In this document: in pieces, positions 7,263-15,105 of the stretch
Position numbering within the stretch: the first letter of the stretch is position 1
Layout of the letters: the number at the start of each line of letters is the position of its first letter
Assembly: GCA_964538875.1 (NCBI GenBank)
Contig: CAZIHO010000081.1
Coordinates: forward strand, 1-16,767
DNA: 16,767 bases
Reading direction: 5' to 3'
From: CAZIHO01 sp964538875
GTDB lineage: Bacteria; Pseudomonadota; Gammaproteobacteria; Chromatiales; Chromatiaceae
Translations under genes and position numbers: made by a program
Notes under the pieces: model-generated
The model's database searches: none
Seen by the model: the letters and a program-made list of their open reading frames with translations, nothing else
What the model was told of the DNA's origin: nothing

Positions 7263-9628
7263 AGCGATATTTTCCTGGGCGGTTGGCCTATGGGGTCGCC
7301 CTGGCCAGCTTGATGGTGACGGCGCCGGCGCCCGGTTGCGGTCCCAGTTTCCCGTTTGCCGTATTTTCTTATTCGGTGCATCCGGACTTACCCCTGGAGC
7401 CCTTCGCCCAGGGTTCCCTGGGTATCCTGCGGCCGGAGTATGCCCGCTCCTATTTAGTGGTTGCCTACCGCCATCTCACCGGCGTGGGCCTAGATGCTGC
7501 CCAGCAGGCGGCAGCGCTGGCCCTATGGAAAAAGCGGCTCGGGTTAACCGCGCCGGCCGGGGCGGAGGAGGGCGCAATACCCCTCGATGAGCAGGCGGTG
7601 GCGGCCTGGCTGGCGGCGCGGCAAAAGGTCGCCGCCAGGCAAGAGATCAAGTCCATCTATCCCTATAAATCCATCAGTCTGGAGAATTTTTATACCAATT
7701 TTCGCAATTGCCCGGAGGACGCCTTCCGGGTCGCGGCCCAGACCCTGGACGCCCGCATTCAGGAGTCCGGCGCTGACTCGGAGCGGGTCAAGCGTTGGCT
7801 GGCGGCCCAGGATCAGGTGTTCGGCAATTGCCAGCAACCGGGCGGCGTCCCGTTCCCCTTGCCGGACCAGGAACCTGCCGCCGACCGGGCAGATCGTCAG
7901 TACCAAATCGCCGCCGCTCTGTTTTACCGGGGTGACTTCGACCAGGCGGCGGAGCAATTTCACCAAATCAGTCAGGACTCCAGCTCACCCTGGCGTGCCA
8001 TGGCTCCCTACCTGGCCACCCGTTGTCTGGTGCGCCAGGCGACCCTGACGCCACCCCCGAAAGACCATCCAGACGCCCGCTACTATTTCCACCGGGACAC
8101 CCTGGAGCGGGCGGAGGCCCAGCTCAAGGCCCTCCTGGCCGGCCCGGAGCTGGGCGAATACCAGCCCGCCGCCCTGCGGCTGGCGCGCTTCATCGAGTTT
8201 CGGCTCCAGCCGGACGCCTTGCTGGCGAACCGTGCCGCCAGCTTGGCCGCCGGCCAAACCCAAAGCCTGGGCGAGGATTTGGACGACTACACCAAGCTGC
8301 TGGACCGGTTCGCCGATGACCTCTACAGCGACGACTTACCCAAGGACAAAATCTCCCCCCGGCGGGGGGAACTGCTAGGCCAAGGGGACATGACCGATTG
8401 GGTGGTCCATTTCCAGGACAACAGCCCGGAGTCCCTGGCCGCAGCGCTCCAGCGTTGGGACCAGGGCCATGGGCTGCCCTGGCTGGTGGCGGCGCTTAGC
8501 AAAATCCCGGCGTCCCATCCTCGCACGCCGGAGTTGTTGGCCGCCGCTGCCCATGTTGATGCTGGTTCTCCCGCCGCCACCAGCCTCGACTATCAGCGGG
8601 CGCGCCTGCTGCGGGAATCTGGTCAGGCCCAGCAAGCAATGGCGATTCTGGACCAGCGCCTGGCGGGAGAACTGCCCCTATCGGCCCGCAACCAGTTGCT
8701 CGCGGAGCGCCTGTTGCTGGCCCGGAGCCTGGAGGAATTCCTCGCCCTGGCCCAGCGCCAACCGGCCGGGCAGGGCTTGTTCCTGGACAGCCGGCAAATC
8801 CCGGACCCGGACCCGGACGTTGGGGTCCAAGACCCGTCAGATAGCACGGGTACGGGCGCCGCTTCCCGCCGGCAGGTCCTCATGGACCAGGACGCTACCA
8901 CCCTGATGAACCTCCGCTTTCCCCTGACGTTGCTGCAGCAGGCCAGCCAGGCGCCGGGCTTGGATGACTGGCTGCGGCGGCGCCTGGTGGCCGCCACCTG
9001 GGTACGGGCGTTACTGTTGAATCGGGACGAAATCGCCATGGCGAGTGCCACGGAATTGGCCAAGCTGGGCGGGGAATTGCAGCCGGGACTGACCGATTAT
9101 CTTCAGGCCAAGACGCCGGAGGCGCGCCGTTTCGCTGCGGTCCTGGTACTGCTCAAAAATCCCGGTTTGCGGCCGGTGCTGGACCCCAATCTGGGCCGCC
9201 TGGAACCCTTCCACAAGCTGGACGACTACCGGGACAACTGGTGGTGCGCCCTGGCGCCGGTCGACACCCAGGACGGCGGCGGCTGGCATCCGGAGCGGGC
9301 GTTGCCCGCCGCCAGCCCTCTGCTGGACGTCCAACTCAGCTTCCTTTCCAAGGAGCAGGCGACCCAGGCGGCCAAAGAATACCTGGCCCTCGGCAAGCTG
9401 GGACCGGCCCCCAATTACCTGAGCAAGGAAGCCCTGCTCTGGGGCAAATCCAACCCCAAGGACCCCAGGGTTCCGGAAGCCCTGCATCTGGCGGTGAAGG
9501 CAACCCGGTTCGGCTGCGTGGACCAAGGGACCCTAAGTGCGTCCCGGGCCGCGTTCCAGTTGTTGCACAAGCAGTTTCCCGCTAGCCCCTGGACCCGGCA
9601 GACGCCCTATTACTATGGCGATCAATGA
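7250..9628 (+). CDS. large exported helical-repeat protein of unknown function
   Basis: The gene encodes 792 residues. The ATG at 7250 is well supported by AGGGAGG eight bases upstream. The N-terminus has Lys/Arg near residues 5-11 and a hydrophobic run to about 25, followed by APAPGCGPSFPF (25-36). This looks like a Sec signal peptide. Cys30 could be a lipoprotein anchor, but the box before it (APG) is atypical. The rest is rich in Ala, Leu, Gln and Arg in amphipathic helices, with TPR-like stretches such as ALFYRGDFDQAAEQFHQI and RESGQAQQAMAILDQRL. I read it as an alpha-solenoid scaffold. A low-complexity linker rich in Asp, Pro, Ser and Gly lies near 518-536. I do not recognise the family. 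The 13-base overlap with the DUF3142 gene implies coupled expression and a shared extracytoplasmic role. Confidence 0.8.
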   Translation: MAAIKRYFPGRLAYGVALASLMVTAPAPGCGPSFPFAVFSYSVHPDLPLEPFAQGSLGILRPEYARSYLVVAYRHLTGVGLDAAQQAAALALWKKRLGLTAPAGAEEGAIPLDEQAVAAWLAARQKVAARQEIKSIYPYKSISLENFYTNFRNCPEDAFRVAAQTLDARIQESGADSERVKRWLAAQDQVFGNCQQPGGVPFPLPDQEPAADRADRQYQIAAALFYRGDFDQAAEQFHQISQDSSSPWRAMAPYLATRCLVRQATLTPPPKDHPDARYYFHRDTLERAEAQLKALLAGPELGEYQPAALRLARFIEFRLQPDALLANRAASLAAGQTQSLGEDLDDYTKLLDRFADDLYSDDLPKDKISPRRGELLGQGDMTDWVVHFQDNSPESLAAALQRWDQGHGLPWLVAALSKIPASHPRTPELLAAAAHVDAGSPAATSLDYQRARLLRESGQAQQAMAILDQRLAGELPLSARNQLLAERLLLARSLEEFLALAQRQPAGQGLFLDSRQIPDPDPDVGVQDPSDSTGTGAASRRQVLMDQDATTLMNLRFPLTLLQQASQAPGLDDWLRRRLVAATWVRALLLNRDEIAMASATELAKLGGELQPGLTDYLQAKTPEARRFAAVLVLLKNPGLRPVLDPNLGRLEPFHKLDDYRDNWWCALAPVDTQDGGGWHPERALPAASPLLDVQLSFLSKEQATQAAKEYLALGKLGPAPNYLSKEALLWGKSNPKDPRVPEALHLAVKATRFGCVDQGTLSASRAAFQLLHKQFPASPWTRQTPYYYGDQ

Positions 9629-9730
9629 GGCTGGCCGGGCGGCAGGTGGGACCCATTCCGACCATAGGCACGGGATTAGGCCTGAATACCCTTGTCGCCG
9701 GGGGGGCTCAGTTCGTAAAGTACCCCGCAA

Positions 9731-9756
9731 CCGGCCGGGTCAAGGGCGGCGGCCGG
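9731..9756. other. GC-rich hairpin upstream of pncC
   Basis: CCGGCCG (9731-9737) and CGGCCGG (9750-9756) form a 7-bp stem with a 12-base loop in the 164-bp gap between the 792-residue gene and pncC. It could end the upstream operon, but no T-tract follows, so it is not a standard intrinsic terminator. Confidence 0.3.
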
Positions 9757-9792
9757 ATCGACCTTGTTTCCGTCCGCTGGGAATGACGAGCG

Positions 9793-10284
9793 ATGCACAC
9801 AGAGCTACAGGATCTAGCCCGGCAGGTGGGGCAACGCCTATTGGCGCGGCGCTTGATGCTGGCCACTGCCGAGTCCTGCACCGGCGGCTGGATCGCCAAG
9901 GCCATCACCGACGTGCCCGGCAGCAGCGCCTGGCTGGAGCGGGGCTTTGTCACCTACGGTAACGCGGCCAAGGAGGACATGCTGGGCGTGGAGCCCACCA
10001 CCCTGGAGCGCCAGGGCGCGGTGAGCGAAGCCACCGTATGGGAAATGGCGGTGGGCGCCCTGGCCCACAGCCGCGCCCAGGTGGCAGTGGCGGTGACCGG
10101 CATCGCCGGGCCGGACGGAGGCACGCCGGACAAGCCGGTCGGAACCGTGTGGCTGGCCTGGGTGCTGCCCGGCGGCAAGGTGGTAACCCGCTGCGAGCAG
10201 TTCCAGGGCGACCGGGAATCCATTCGCGGCCAGACGGTGCGCTCCGCCCTGGCCGGGCTGCTGGACCAGCTCGCCAATGGCTGA
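9793..10284 (+). CDS. pncC: nicotinamide-nucleotide amidohydrolase (CinA C-terminal domain)
   Basis: PncC deamidates nicotinamide mononucleotide to nicotinate mononucleotide, recycling NMN, for example that released by NAD-dependent DNA ligase. The 163-residue protein is the stand-alone CinA C-terminal domain, the usual form in gammaproteobacteria. Signatures include TAESCTGGWIAKAIT (25-39), containing the conserved Ser28 and its Gly-rich loop, then FVTYGNAAKEDMLGV (52-66), and AVTGIAGPDGGTPDKPVGTVW further on. The ATG at 9793 has only a weak GA-rich site upstream. The 3' end overlaps thpR by eight bases. Neighbouring recA is a common partner of cinA-type genes. Confidence 0.94.
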   Translation: MHTELQDLARQVGQRLLARRLMLATAESCTGGWIAKAITDVPGSSAWLERGFVTYGNAAKEDMLGVEPTTLERQGAVSEATVWEMAVGALAHSRAQVAVAVTGIAGPDGGTPDKPVGTVWLAWVLPGGKVVTRCEQFQGDRESIRGQTVRSALAGLLDQLANG

Positions 10285-10834
10285 CCGGGAACGGCTGTTT
10301 TTCGCCCTCTGGCCAGACGCCGCAGTCCGTCAGAGCCTGCTGGCAGTCCAAAACCAGTTCCTGCCGCCCAGGACGCGGCGGGTCCATGCCGAGGATTTAC
10401 ATCTGACCCTGGCGTTCCTGGGAGAACTGGACGCGGACGGCCGCCGGCGCGCCGAACAGGCTGCTGGCAGGGCGCGGGGCAGCGCCTTTGACCTGAGCCT
10501 GGACCGGGTGGACTTCTGGCGCCGTCCCCAGGTGTTCCTGGCCGGCGCCGCCGTTGCACCCGCCGCCCTGCTGGAGCTGGTGGCGGTCCTGGGCCAGGGG
10601 CTGGCGGAGGAGGGCTTCGAACTAGAGCGGCGCCCCTTCAACCCCCACGTCACCCTGGCCCGGCGGCTGCACGAGGCGCCTAGCCAGGAACTGACAGTCC
10701 CCTTGGCCTGGCCGGTGCGGGACTGGGTCCTGGTACGCTCCCAGGTGGCTGGACCGGCGCCCCATTACCAGGTGCTGCGCCGGTGGCCTCTGGCGGAATC
10801 CGCTAGCCCGGCCGGGAGCCAGCCCCCGCCCTGA
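10277..10834 (+). CDS. thpR: RNA 2',3'-cyclic phosphodiesterase (2H phosphoesterase family)
   Basis: ThpR (formerly LigT) opens RNA 2',3'-cyclic phosphates to 2'-phosphates. The 185-residue protein has both catalytic His-x-Thr motifs of the 2H phosphoesterases: HLTLAFLGEL starting at His42 and HVTLAR starting at His124. It opens with RLFFALWPD (6-14), a typical N-terminus for the family. The ATG at 10277 lies within the last codons of pncC (8-base overlap), so the two are likely translated together. The physiological substrate in bacteria is unsettled. Its placement next to pncC and recA suggests an operon habit rather than a shared pathway. Confidence 0.92.
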   Translation: MADRERLFFALWPDAAVRQSLLAVQNQFLPPRTRRVHAEDLHLTLAFLGELDADGRRRAEQAAGRARGSAFDLSLDRVDFWRRPQVFLAGAAVAPAALLELVAVLGQGLAEEGFELERRPFNPHVTLARRLHEAPSQELTVPLAWPVRDWVLVRSQVAGPAPHYQVLRRWPLAESASPAGSQPPP

Positions 10835-10851
10835 TTGCCGGCCCTGGTTCG

Positions 10852-10860
10852 TGGGATAAT
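10852..10860 (+). promoter_or_regulatory. candidate extended -10 promoter for recA
   Basis: TGGGATAAT is an extended -10 element (TGnGATAAT) about 75 bp before the recA start, in the 100-bp gap after thpR. No strong -35 stands at the usual distance. I see no E. coli-type LexA box (CTG-N10-CAG) in this gap. Confidence 0.4.
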
Positions 10861-10934
10861 CGGACCCCTGTCCGCGCTGCCGTCCCCCTGGAGCACCGGC
10901 CGCGACTTTCCCCCTTTCAGCCTGAGGAGACCTT

Positions 10935-11966
10935 ATGGACGACCATCGGAAAAAGGCACTGGCCGCCGCCCTGAGTCAGATCGAAAAGCAATTCGGCAAG
11001 GGCTCGGTGATGCGCATGGGGGACGCCGGCAAGGTCCAGGTTCCGGTCATCTCCACCGGCTCCCTGGGACTGGACCTGGCGTTGGGAATCGGCGGCGTTC
11101 CTTGCGGCCGGGTGGTGGAAATCTATGGCCCGGAGTCATCCGGCAAGACTACCCTCACCCTGCAAATCATCGCCGAGGCCCAGCGCAAGGGCGGCACAGC
11201 CGCGTTCGTGGACGCGGAACACGCCCTGGATCCCCAATACGCCGAGAAACTGGGCGTCAACATGACCGACCTGCTGGTGTCCCAGCCGGATACCGGCGAG
11301 CAGGCCCTGGAAATCACCGACATGCTGGTGCGCTCCGGCGCCGTGGACGTGGTGGTGGTGGACTCGGTGGCGGCCCTCACCCCCAAGGCCGAGATCGAGG
11401 GCGAGATGGGCGATTCCCATGTGGGGTTGCAGGCCCGCCTCATGTCCCAGGCGTTACGCAAGCTCACCGCCAACATCAAGCGCAGCAACGCGGTGGTGAT
11501 CTTCATCAACCAGATTCGCATGAAGATCGGCGTCATGTTCGGCAGCCCGGAAACCACCACCGGCGGCAATGCCCTCAAGTTCTACGCCTCGGTGCGTCTG
11601 GACATTCGCCGCACCGGCGCCATCAAGAAGGGCGAAGAGGTGATCGGCAACGAAACCAAGGTCAAGGTGGTCAAGAACAAGGTGGCGCCGCCGTTCCGGC
11701 AGGCCCAGTTCGACATCCTGTATGGCGAGGGCATTTCCCGGGAAGGGGAGATCATCGACCTAGGCGTGGCCAACAATATCGTTGAGAAGTCCGGCGCCTG
11801 GTATTCCTACGGCGGCACCCGAATCGGCCAGGGCAAGGACAATGCCCGCAACTTTTTGAAAGAAAACAAGGCCATGGCGGCAGAGATCGAACAGAAGATC
11901 CGCGCATCCGCGTTACCGCCGGTGGTCCTGGAGCCGGAAGCCACCCTGGACGACGGGGAGATCTAG
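10935..11966 (+). CDS. recA: recombinase RecA
   Basis: RecA forms filaments on single-stranded DNA, drives homologous strand exchange and triggers LexA self-cleavage in the SOS response. The 343-residue length is normal and the sequence is highly conserved. The Walker A motif GPESSGKT is at 65-72 and the Walker B region VDVVVVDSVAAL at about 137-148. The DNA-binding L2 loop (around 196-210) contains MFGSPETTTGGNALKF. The C-terminus is acidic (EPEATLDDGEI), as is usual. ATG 10935 has GAGGAG five bases upstream. recX follows almost directly. No LexA-type operator is obvious upstream, so regulation may come from an operator type I do not recognise or from further upstream. Confidence 0.99.
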   Translation: MDDHRKKALAAALSQIEKQFGKGSVMRMGDAGKVQVPVISTGSLGLDLALGIGGVPCGRVVEIYGPESSGKTTLTLQIIAEAQRKGGTAAFVDAEHALDPQYAEKLGVNMTDLLVSQPDTGEQALEITDMLVRSGAVDVVVVDSVAALTPKAEIEGEMGDSHVGLQARLMSQALRKLTANIKRSNAVVIFINQIRMKIGVMFGSPETTTGGNALKFYASVRLDIRRTGAIKKGEEVIGNETKVKVVKNKVAPPFRQAQFDILYGEGISREGEIIDLGVANNIVEKSGAWYSYGGTRIGQGKDNARNFLKENKAMAAEIEQKIRASALPPVVLEPEATLDDGEI

Positions 11967-11967
11967 C

Positions 11968-12450
11968 CTGGACCCGGACCCGGCCACCCAGGTCGAGCAG
12001 CTGGCCCTAGGGCTGCTGGCGAACCGGGAACACAGCCTGGCGGAACTGCGCGCCAAGTTGCTGGCGCGGCGCCTGGACCCGGACGCGGTGGCAGCAGTGG
12101 TAGAACGGCTGGCGGAGCGGGGCTTGGCCAGCGACGCCCGTTTCGCGGCAGCCTACGTGGACCAGCGCATCCGTGCCGGTTTTGGCCCCCTGCGCATTCG
12201 CGCCGAGTTATGCCAGCGGGGCCTGGACCCAGGCCTGGTGGCAACCTATCTGGATCAGGACGAGGATTTCTGGTCGGAACAACTGGCGGCGGCGCAGCGC
12301 AAGAAGTTTGGCGCCCAGCCAGCCAGGACCCGCCAGGAACTTGCGCGCCGCGCCCGTTTCCTCGAATATCGCGGTTTTTCCAGCGGCCAGATCGGCCGTA
12401 TGCTGGATTTTGCCCCACTGAACGATTGTCTCGATACCCATGATGACTAG
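11968..12450 (+). CDS. recX: regulatory protein RecX, probable CTG start
   Basis: RecX binds RecA filaments and limits their activity. The conserved RecX N-terminus, ALGLLANREHSLAELRAKLL, lies upstream of the first ordinary start codon in the frame (TTG 12058). A protein starting there would lack a core helix. Reading back from it there is no ATG, GTG or TTG before the stop at 11857. A CTG at 11968, one base after the recA stop, has GGGGAG seven bases upstream and gives 160 residues, the normal RecX length. I therefore place the start at this rare CTG. Three-helix repeats follow, with ERGLASDARFAAAYVDQRIR and GPLRIRAELCQRGL. The 3' end overlaps alaS by 11 bases. Confidence 0.88.
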   Translation: MDPDPATQVEQLALGLLANREHSLAELRAKLLARRLDPDAVAAVVERLAERGLASDARFAAAYVDQRIRAGFGPLRIRAELCQRGLDPGLVATYLDQDEDFWSEQLAAAQRKKFGAQPARTRQELARRARFLEYRGFSSGQIGRMLDFAPLNDCLDTHDD

Positions 12451-15049
12451 CAGCGCCGAGCTTCGCCAGGCTTTTCTGGATTTCTTCGCCGACCGGGGCC
12501 ACCAAGTGGTGCCGTCCAGTTCCCTGATTCCCGCAGGCGATCCCACCCTGTTGTTCACCAACGCCGGCATGGTCCAGTTCAAGGACCTGTTCCTGGGCCG
12601 GGAGCGGCGTCCTTATCAACGGGCGGTGTCCAGCCAGCGCTGCGTGCGAGCCGGCGGCAAGCACAACGACCTGGAAAATGTGGGCTACACCGCACGGCAT
12701 CACACCTTCTTCGAGATGCTGGGTAACTTCAGTTTCGGCGACTACTTCAAGCGGGAAGCCATCCAATACGCCTGGGAGTTCCTGACCCAGGTGCTGAGGC
12801 TACCCCCGGAGCGGCTGTGGGTGACCGTGTTCCAGGACGACGACGAGGCGGCCGGCATCTGGCTGGACGAGGTGGGCGTGGCCCCGGCCCGCTTCTCCCG
12901 TTGCGGCCTCAAAGACAACTTCTGGTCCATGGGCGACACCGGTCCCTGCGGCCCCTGCTCGGAAATCTTCTACGACCACGGTCCCTCGGTGCCCGGCGGT
13001 CCGCCCGGTTCCCCGGACGAGGAGGGGGACCGCTACATCGAAATTTGGAACCTGGTGTTCATGCAGTACGACCGGGCGGCGGACGGTACCCTAACACCCC
13101 TGCCGCGTCCCTCGGTGGACACCGGCATGGGCCTGGAACGCCTGGCAGCGGTGCTCCAGGGCGTGCACAGCAATTATGAGATCGACCTGTTCCAGCGCCT
13201 GATCCGGGCGGCGGCGGCCATCATCGGCACCGGCGATCTGGAAAATCGCTCCCTGTACGTGATCGCGGACCACATCCGCTCCTGTGCCTTCCTCGTCACC
13301 GATGGCGTCACCCCCAGCAACGAGGGCCGGGGCTATGTGCTGCGCCGGATCATCCGCCGCGCCCTGCGCCACGGCTACCAACTGGGCCTGAACGAGCCTT
13401 TCTTCCATCGTCTGGTGGAACCCCTGGTCCAGGAAATGGGCGCCGCCTTCCCGGAACTGGTGGAGGCCCAGGAACGGGTCGCCCGGGTGCTACGGGTCGA
13501 GGAAGAGCGTTTCGCCGAGACCCTGGACCAGGGCATGCGCATTTTCGACCAGGCGGTGGCGCACCTGTCCGGGGAGGTCATCCCCGGTGAAACCCTGTTC
13601 CGGCTCTACGACACCTACGGTTTCCCCGTTGACCTCACCGCCGATCTGGCGCGGGAGCGGAACCTGGCGGTGGACATGGCCGGCTTCGAGGAAGCCATGG
13701 CCGGGCAACGGCAACGGGCCAGGGCCGCCAGCCATTTCGGCGCCGCCCAGGGCATCAGCCTGGATCTAGAGGGCGGCTGTGAATTCGTGGGCTATGACCG
13801 CCTCGAACAGCGGGCCACCCTGCGCGCCCTGTTTCAGGAAGGCCAGCCCCGGGAACGCCTGAGCGCCGGCGAGTCGGGCATGGTGGTGCTGGACCGCACC
13901 CCCTTCTATGCTGAATCCGGCGGTCAGGTGGGCGACAAGGGCCTGCTGCGGCTTGGGGATGCGGAATTCCAGGTGCAGGACACCCGCAAGCAGGCCGGCG
14001 ACCTGGTGGTTCATTACGGTCAGGTGCGGCGCGGCGAATTGCGCGCTGGCGCCGAGGTGGACGCCGAGGTGGACGGGGCCCTGCGCGCCGCCACCGCCCT
14101 CAACCATTCCGCCACCCATTTGCTGCACGCGGCGCTGCGCCGGGTACTGGGCGAACACGTCAGCCAGAAGGGCTCCCTGGTGGATCCGGAACGGCTGCGC
14201 TTCGACTTCTCCCATTTCGAACCCATCACCCAGGCCCAACTCCAGGAAATCGAACGCCTGGTCAACACCCAGATCCGGGTTAACCATCCGGTAGAAACCC
14301 GGGTCACCAGCCTGGCGGAAGCCAAGGCAGCCGGCGCCATGGCCCTGTTCGGCGAAAAATACGGGGACCAGGTGCGGGTGCTGCGCATGGGGGATTTCTC
14401 CACCGAGCTATGCGGCGGTACCCACGTGCGGGCGGCGGGGGACATCGGCCTGTTCCGTATCATCGCCGAAACCGGCATCGCCGCCGGCGTGCGCCGCATC
14501 GAGGCCCTGACCGGCGCCCGGGCGGTGGAACTCATGGAACAAGAGGCGGACACCCTGCGCCGCATCGCGGATCTGGTGCACGGCGACCGTGCCCAGGTAG
14601 ATGAGCGGGTCAACCAGGTGCTGGACCGCAACCGCAAGCTGGAAAAGGAAGTCGAGCAACTCAAGCTCAAGCTGGCCAGCGGTGTCGGCGCCGATCTGGC
14701 CGCCCAGGCCAAGGAGGTGGCTGGGGTCAAGGTACTGGCGGCGCGCCTGGAAGGGGGAGACGCCAAGACCCTGCGGGACACCCTGGACCAACTCAAGGAC
14801 AAGCTGGGCTCGGCGGTGATCCTGCTGGCAGCGGTGGCCGGGGACCGGGTCAACCTGGCGGCGGGCGTCACCAAGGACCTCACGGGCAAACTGCCGGCCG
14901 GACAACTCATCAACGCGGTGGCGGACAAGGTGGGTGGCCGGGGCGGTGGCCGTCCCGACCTGGCCCAGGCCGGCGGCAATCGTCCTGAGGGCCTGGACGA
15001 CGCCCTGGCCCAGGTGGAGCCCTGGGTACGGGAGCGGCTGGGAGCCTAG
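12440..15049 (+). CDS. alaS: alanine-tRNA ligase
   Basis: AlaS attaches alanine to tRNA-Ala and edits Ser/Gly mischarging. The 869-residue length is typical. The class II catalytic core is N-terminal, beginning LRQAFLDFFADRGHQVVPSS, with motif 2 near RCVRAGGKHNDLENVG. The editing domain has HSATH (556-560) and CGGTH (658-662), the four zinc-binding positions. A coiled segment (KLEKEVEQLKLKL) leads to the C-Ala domain with the late, Gly-rich GGRGGGRPDLAQAGG. Two ATGs in tandem (12440, 12443) could start it. Both overlap the recX stop and neither has a good ribosome binding site, so coupling to recX is likely. The recA-recX-alaS order is common in gammaproteobacteria. Confidence 0.98.
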   Translation: MMTSSAELRQAFLDFFADRGHQVVPSSSLIPAGDPTLLFTNAGMVQFKDLFLGRERRPYQRAVSSQRCVRAGGKHNDLENVGYTARHHTFFEMLGNFSFGDYFKREAIQYAWEFLTQVLRLPPERLWVTVFQDDDEAAGIWLDEVGVAPARFSRCGLKDNFWSMGDTGPCGPCSEIFYDHGPSVPGGPPGSPDEEGDRYIEIWNLVFMQYDRAADGTLTPLPRPSVDTGMGLERLAAVLQGVHSNYEIDLFQRLIRAAAAIIGTGDLENRSLYVIADHIRSCAFLVTDGVTPSNEGRGYVLRRIIRRALRHGYQLGLNEPFFHRLVEPLVQEMGAAFPELVEAQERVARVLRVEEERFAETLDQGMRIFDQAVAHLSGEVIPGETLFRLYDTYGFPVDLTADLARERNLAVDMAGFEEAMAGQRQRARAASHFGAAQGISLDLEGGCEFVGYDRLEQRATLRALFQEGQPRERLSAGESGMVVLDRTPFYAESGGQVGDKGLLRLGDAEFQVQDTRKQAGDLVVHYGQVRRGELRAGAEVDAEVDGALRAATALNHSATHLLHAALRRVLGEHVSQKGSLVDPERLRFDFSHFEPITQAQLQEIERLVNTQIRVNHPVETRVTSLAEAKAAGAMALFGEKYGDQVRVLRMGDFSTELCGGTHVRAAGDIGLFRIIAETGIAAGVRRIEALTGARAVELMEQEADTLRRIADLVHGDRAQVDERVNQVLDRNRKLEKEVEQLKLKLASGVGADLAAQAKEVAGVKVLAARLEGGDAKTLRDTLDQLKDKLGSAVILLAAVAGDRVNLAAGVTKDLTGKLPAGQLINAVADKVGGRGGGRPDLAQAGGNRPEGLDDALAQVEPWVRERLGA

Positions 15050-15054
15050 GCCGT

Positions 15055-15100
15055 GGACCGGCTAGTGCCGCGCTCCAGCCGCCGGGTCCTGGGCTAGCCC
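15055..15100 (+). other. hairpins after alaS, weak terminator candidate
   Basis: GGACCGGC (15055-15062) can pair with GCCGGGTCC (15081-15089) with one bulged base, and the palindrome GGGCTAGCCC follows directly (15091-15100). There is no T-tract, so it may or may not end the alaS transcript before the next gene. Confidence 0.2.
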
Positions 15101-15105
15101 GCCCC

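Noticed and set aside
1262..9724. GTAAAGTACCC found both near 1262 and near 9714
   Set aside because: An 11-base match in a window of this size is expected by chance, and the flanks do not extend it.
10835..11785. 316-residue open frame overlapping recA
   Set aside because: It is the +1 shadow of recA, rich in Arg, Gly and His. recA itself is certain in the other frame.
12058..12450. recX starting at TTG 12058 (130 residues)
   Set aside because: This start removes the conserved RecX N-terminal helix and has no ribosome binding site. The CTG at 11968 explains the sequence better.
14020..14979. 319-residue minus-strand open frame antisense to alaS
   Set aside because: It lies wholly inside alaS, whose motifs are unambiguous. 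Long antisense frames are expected in GC-rich genes with strong third-position bias.
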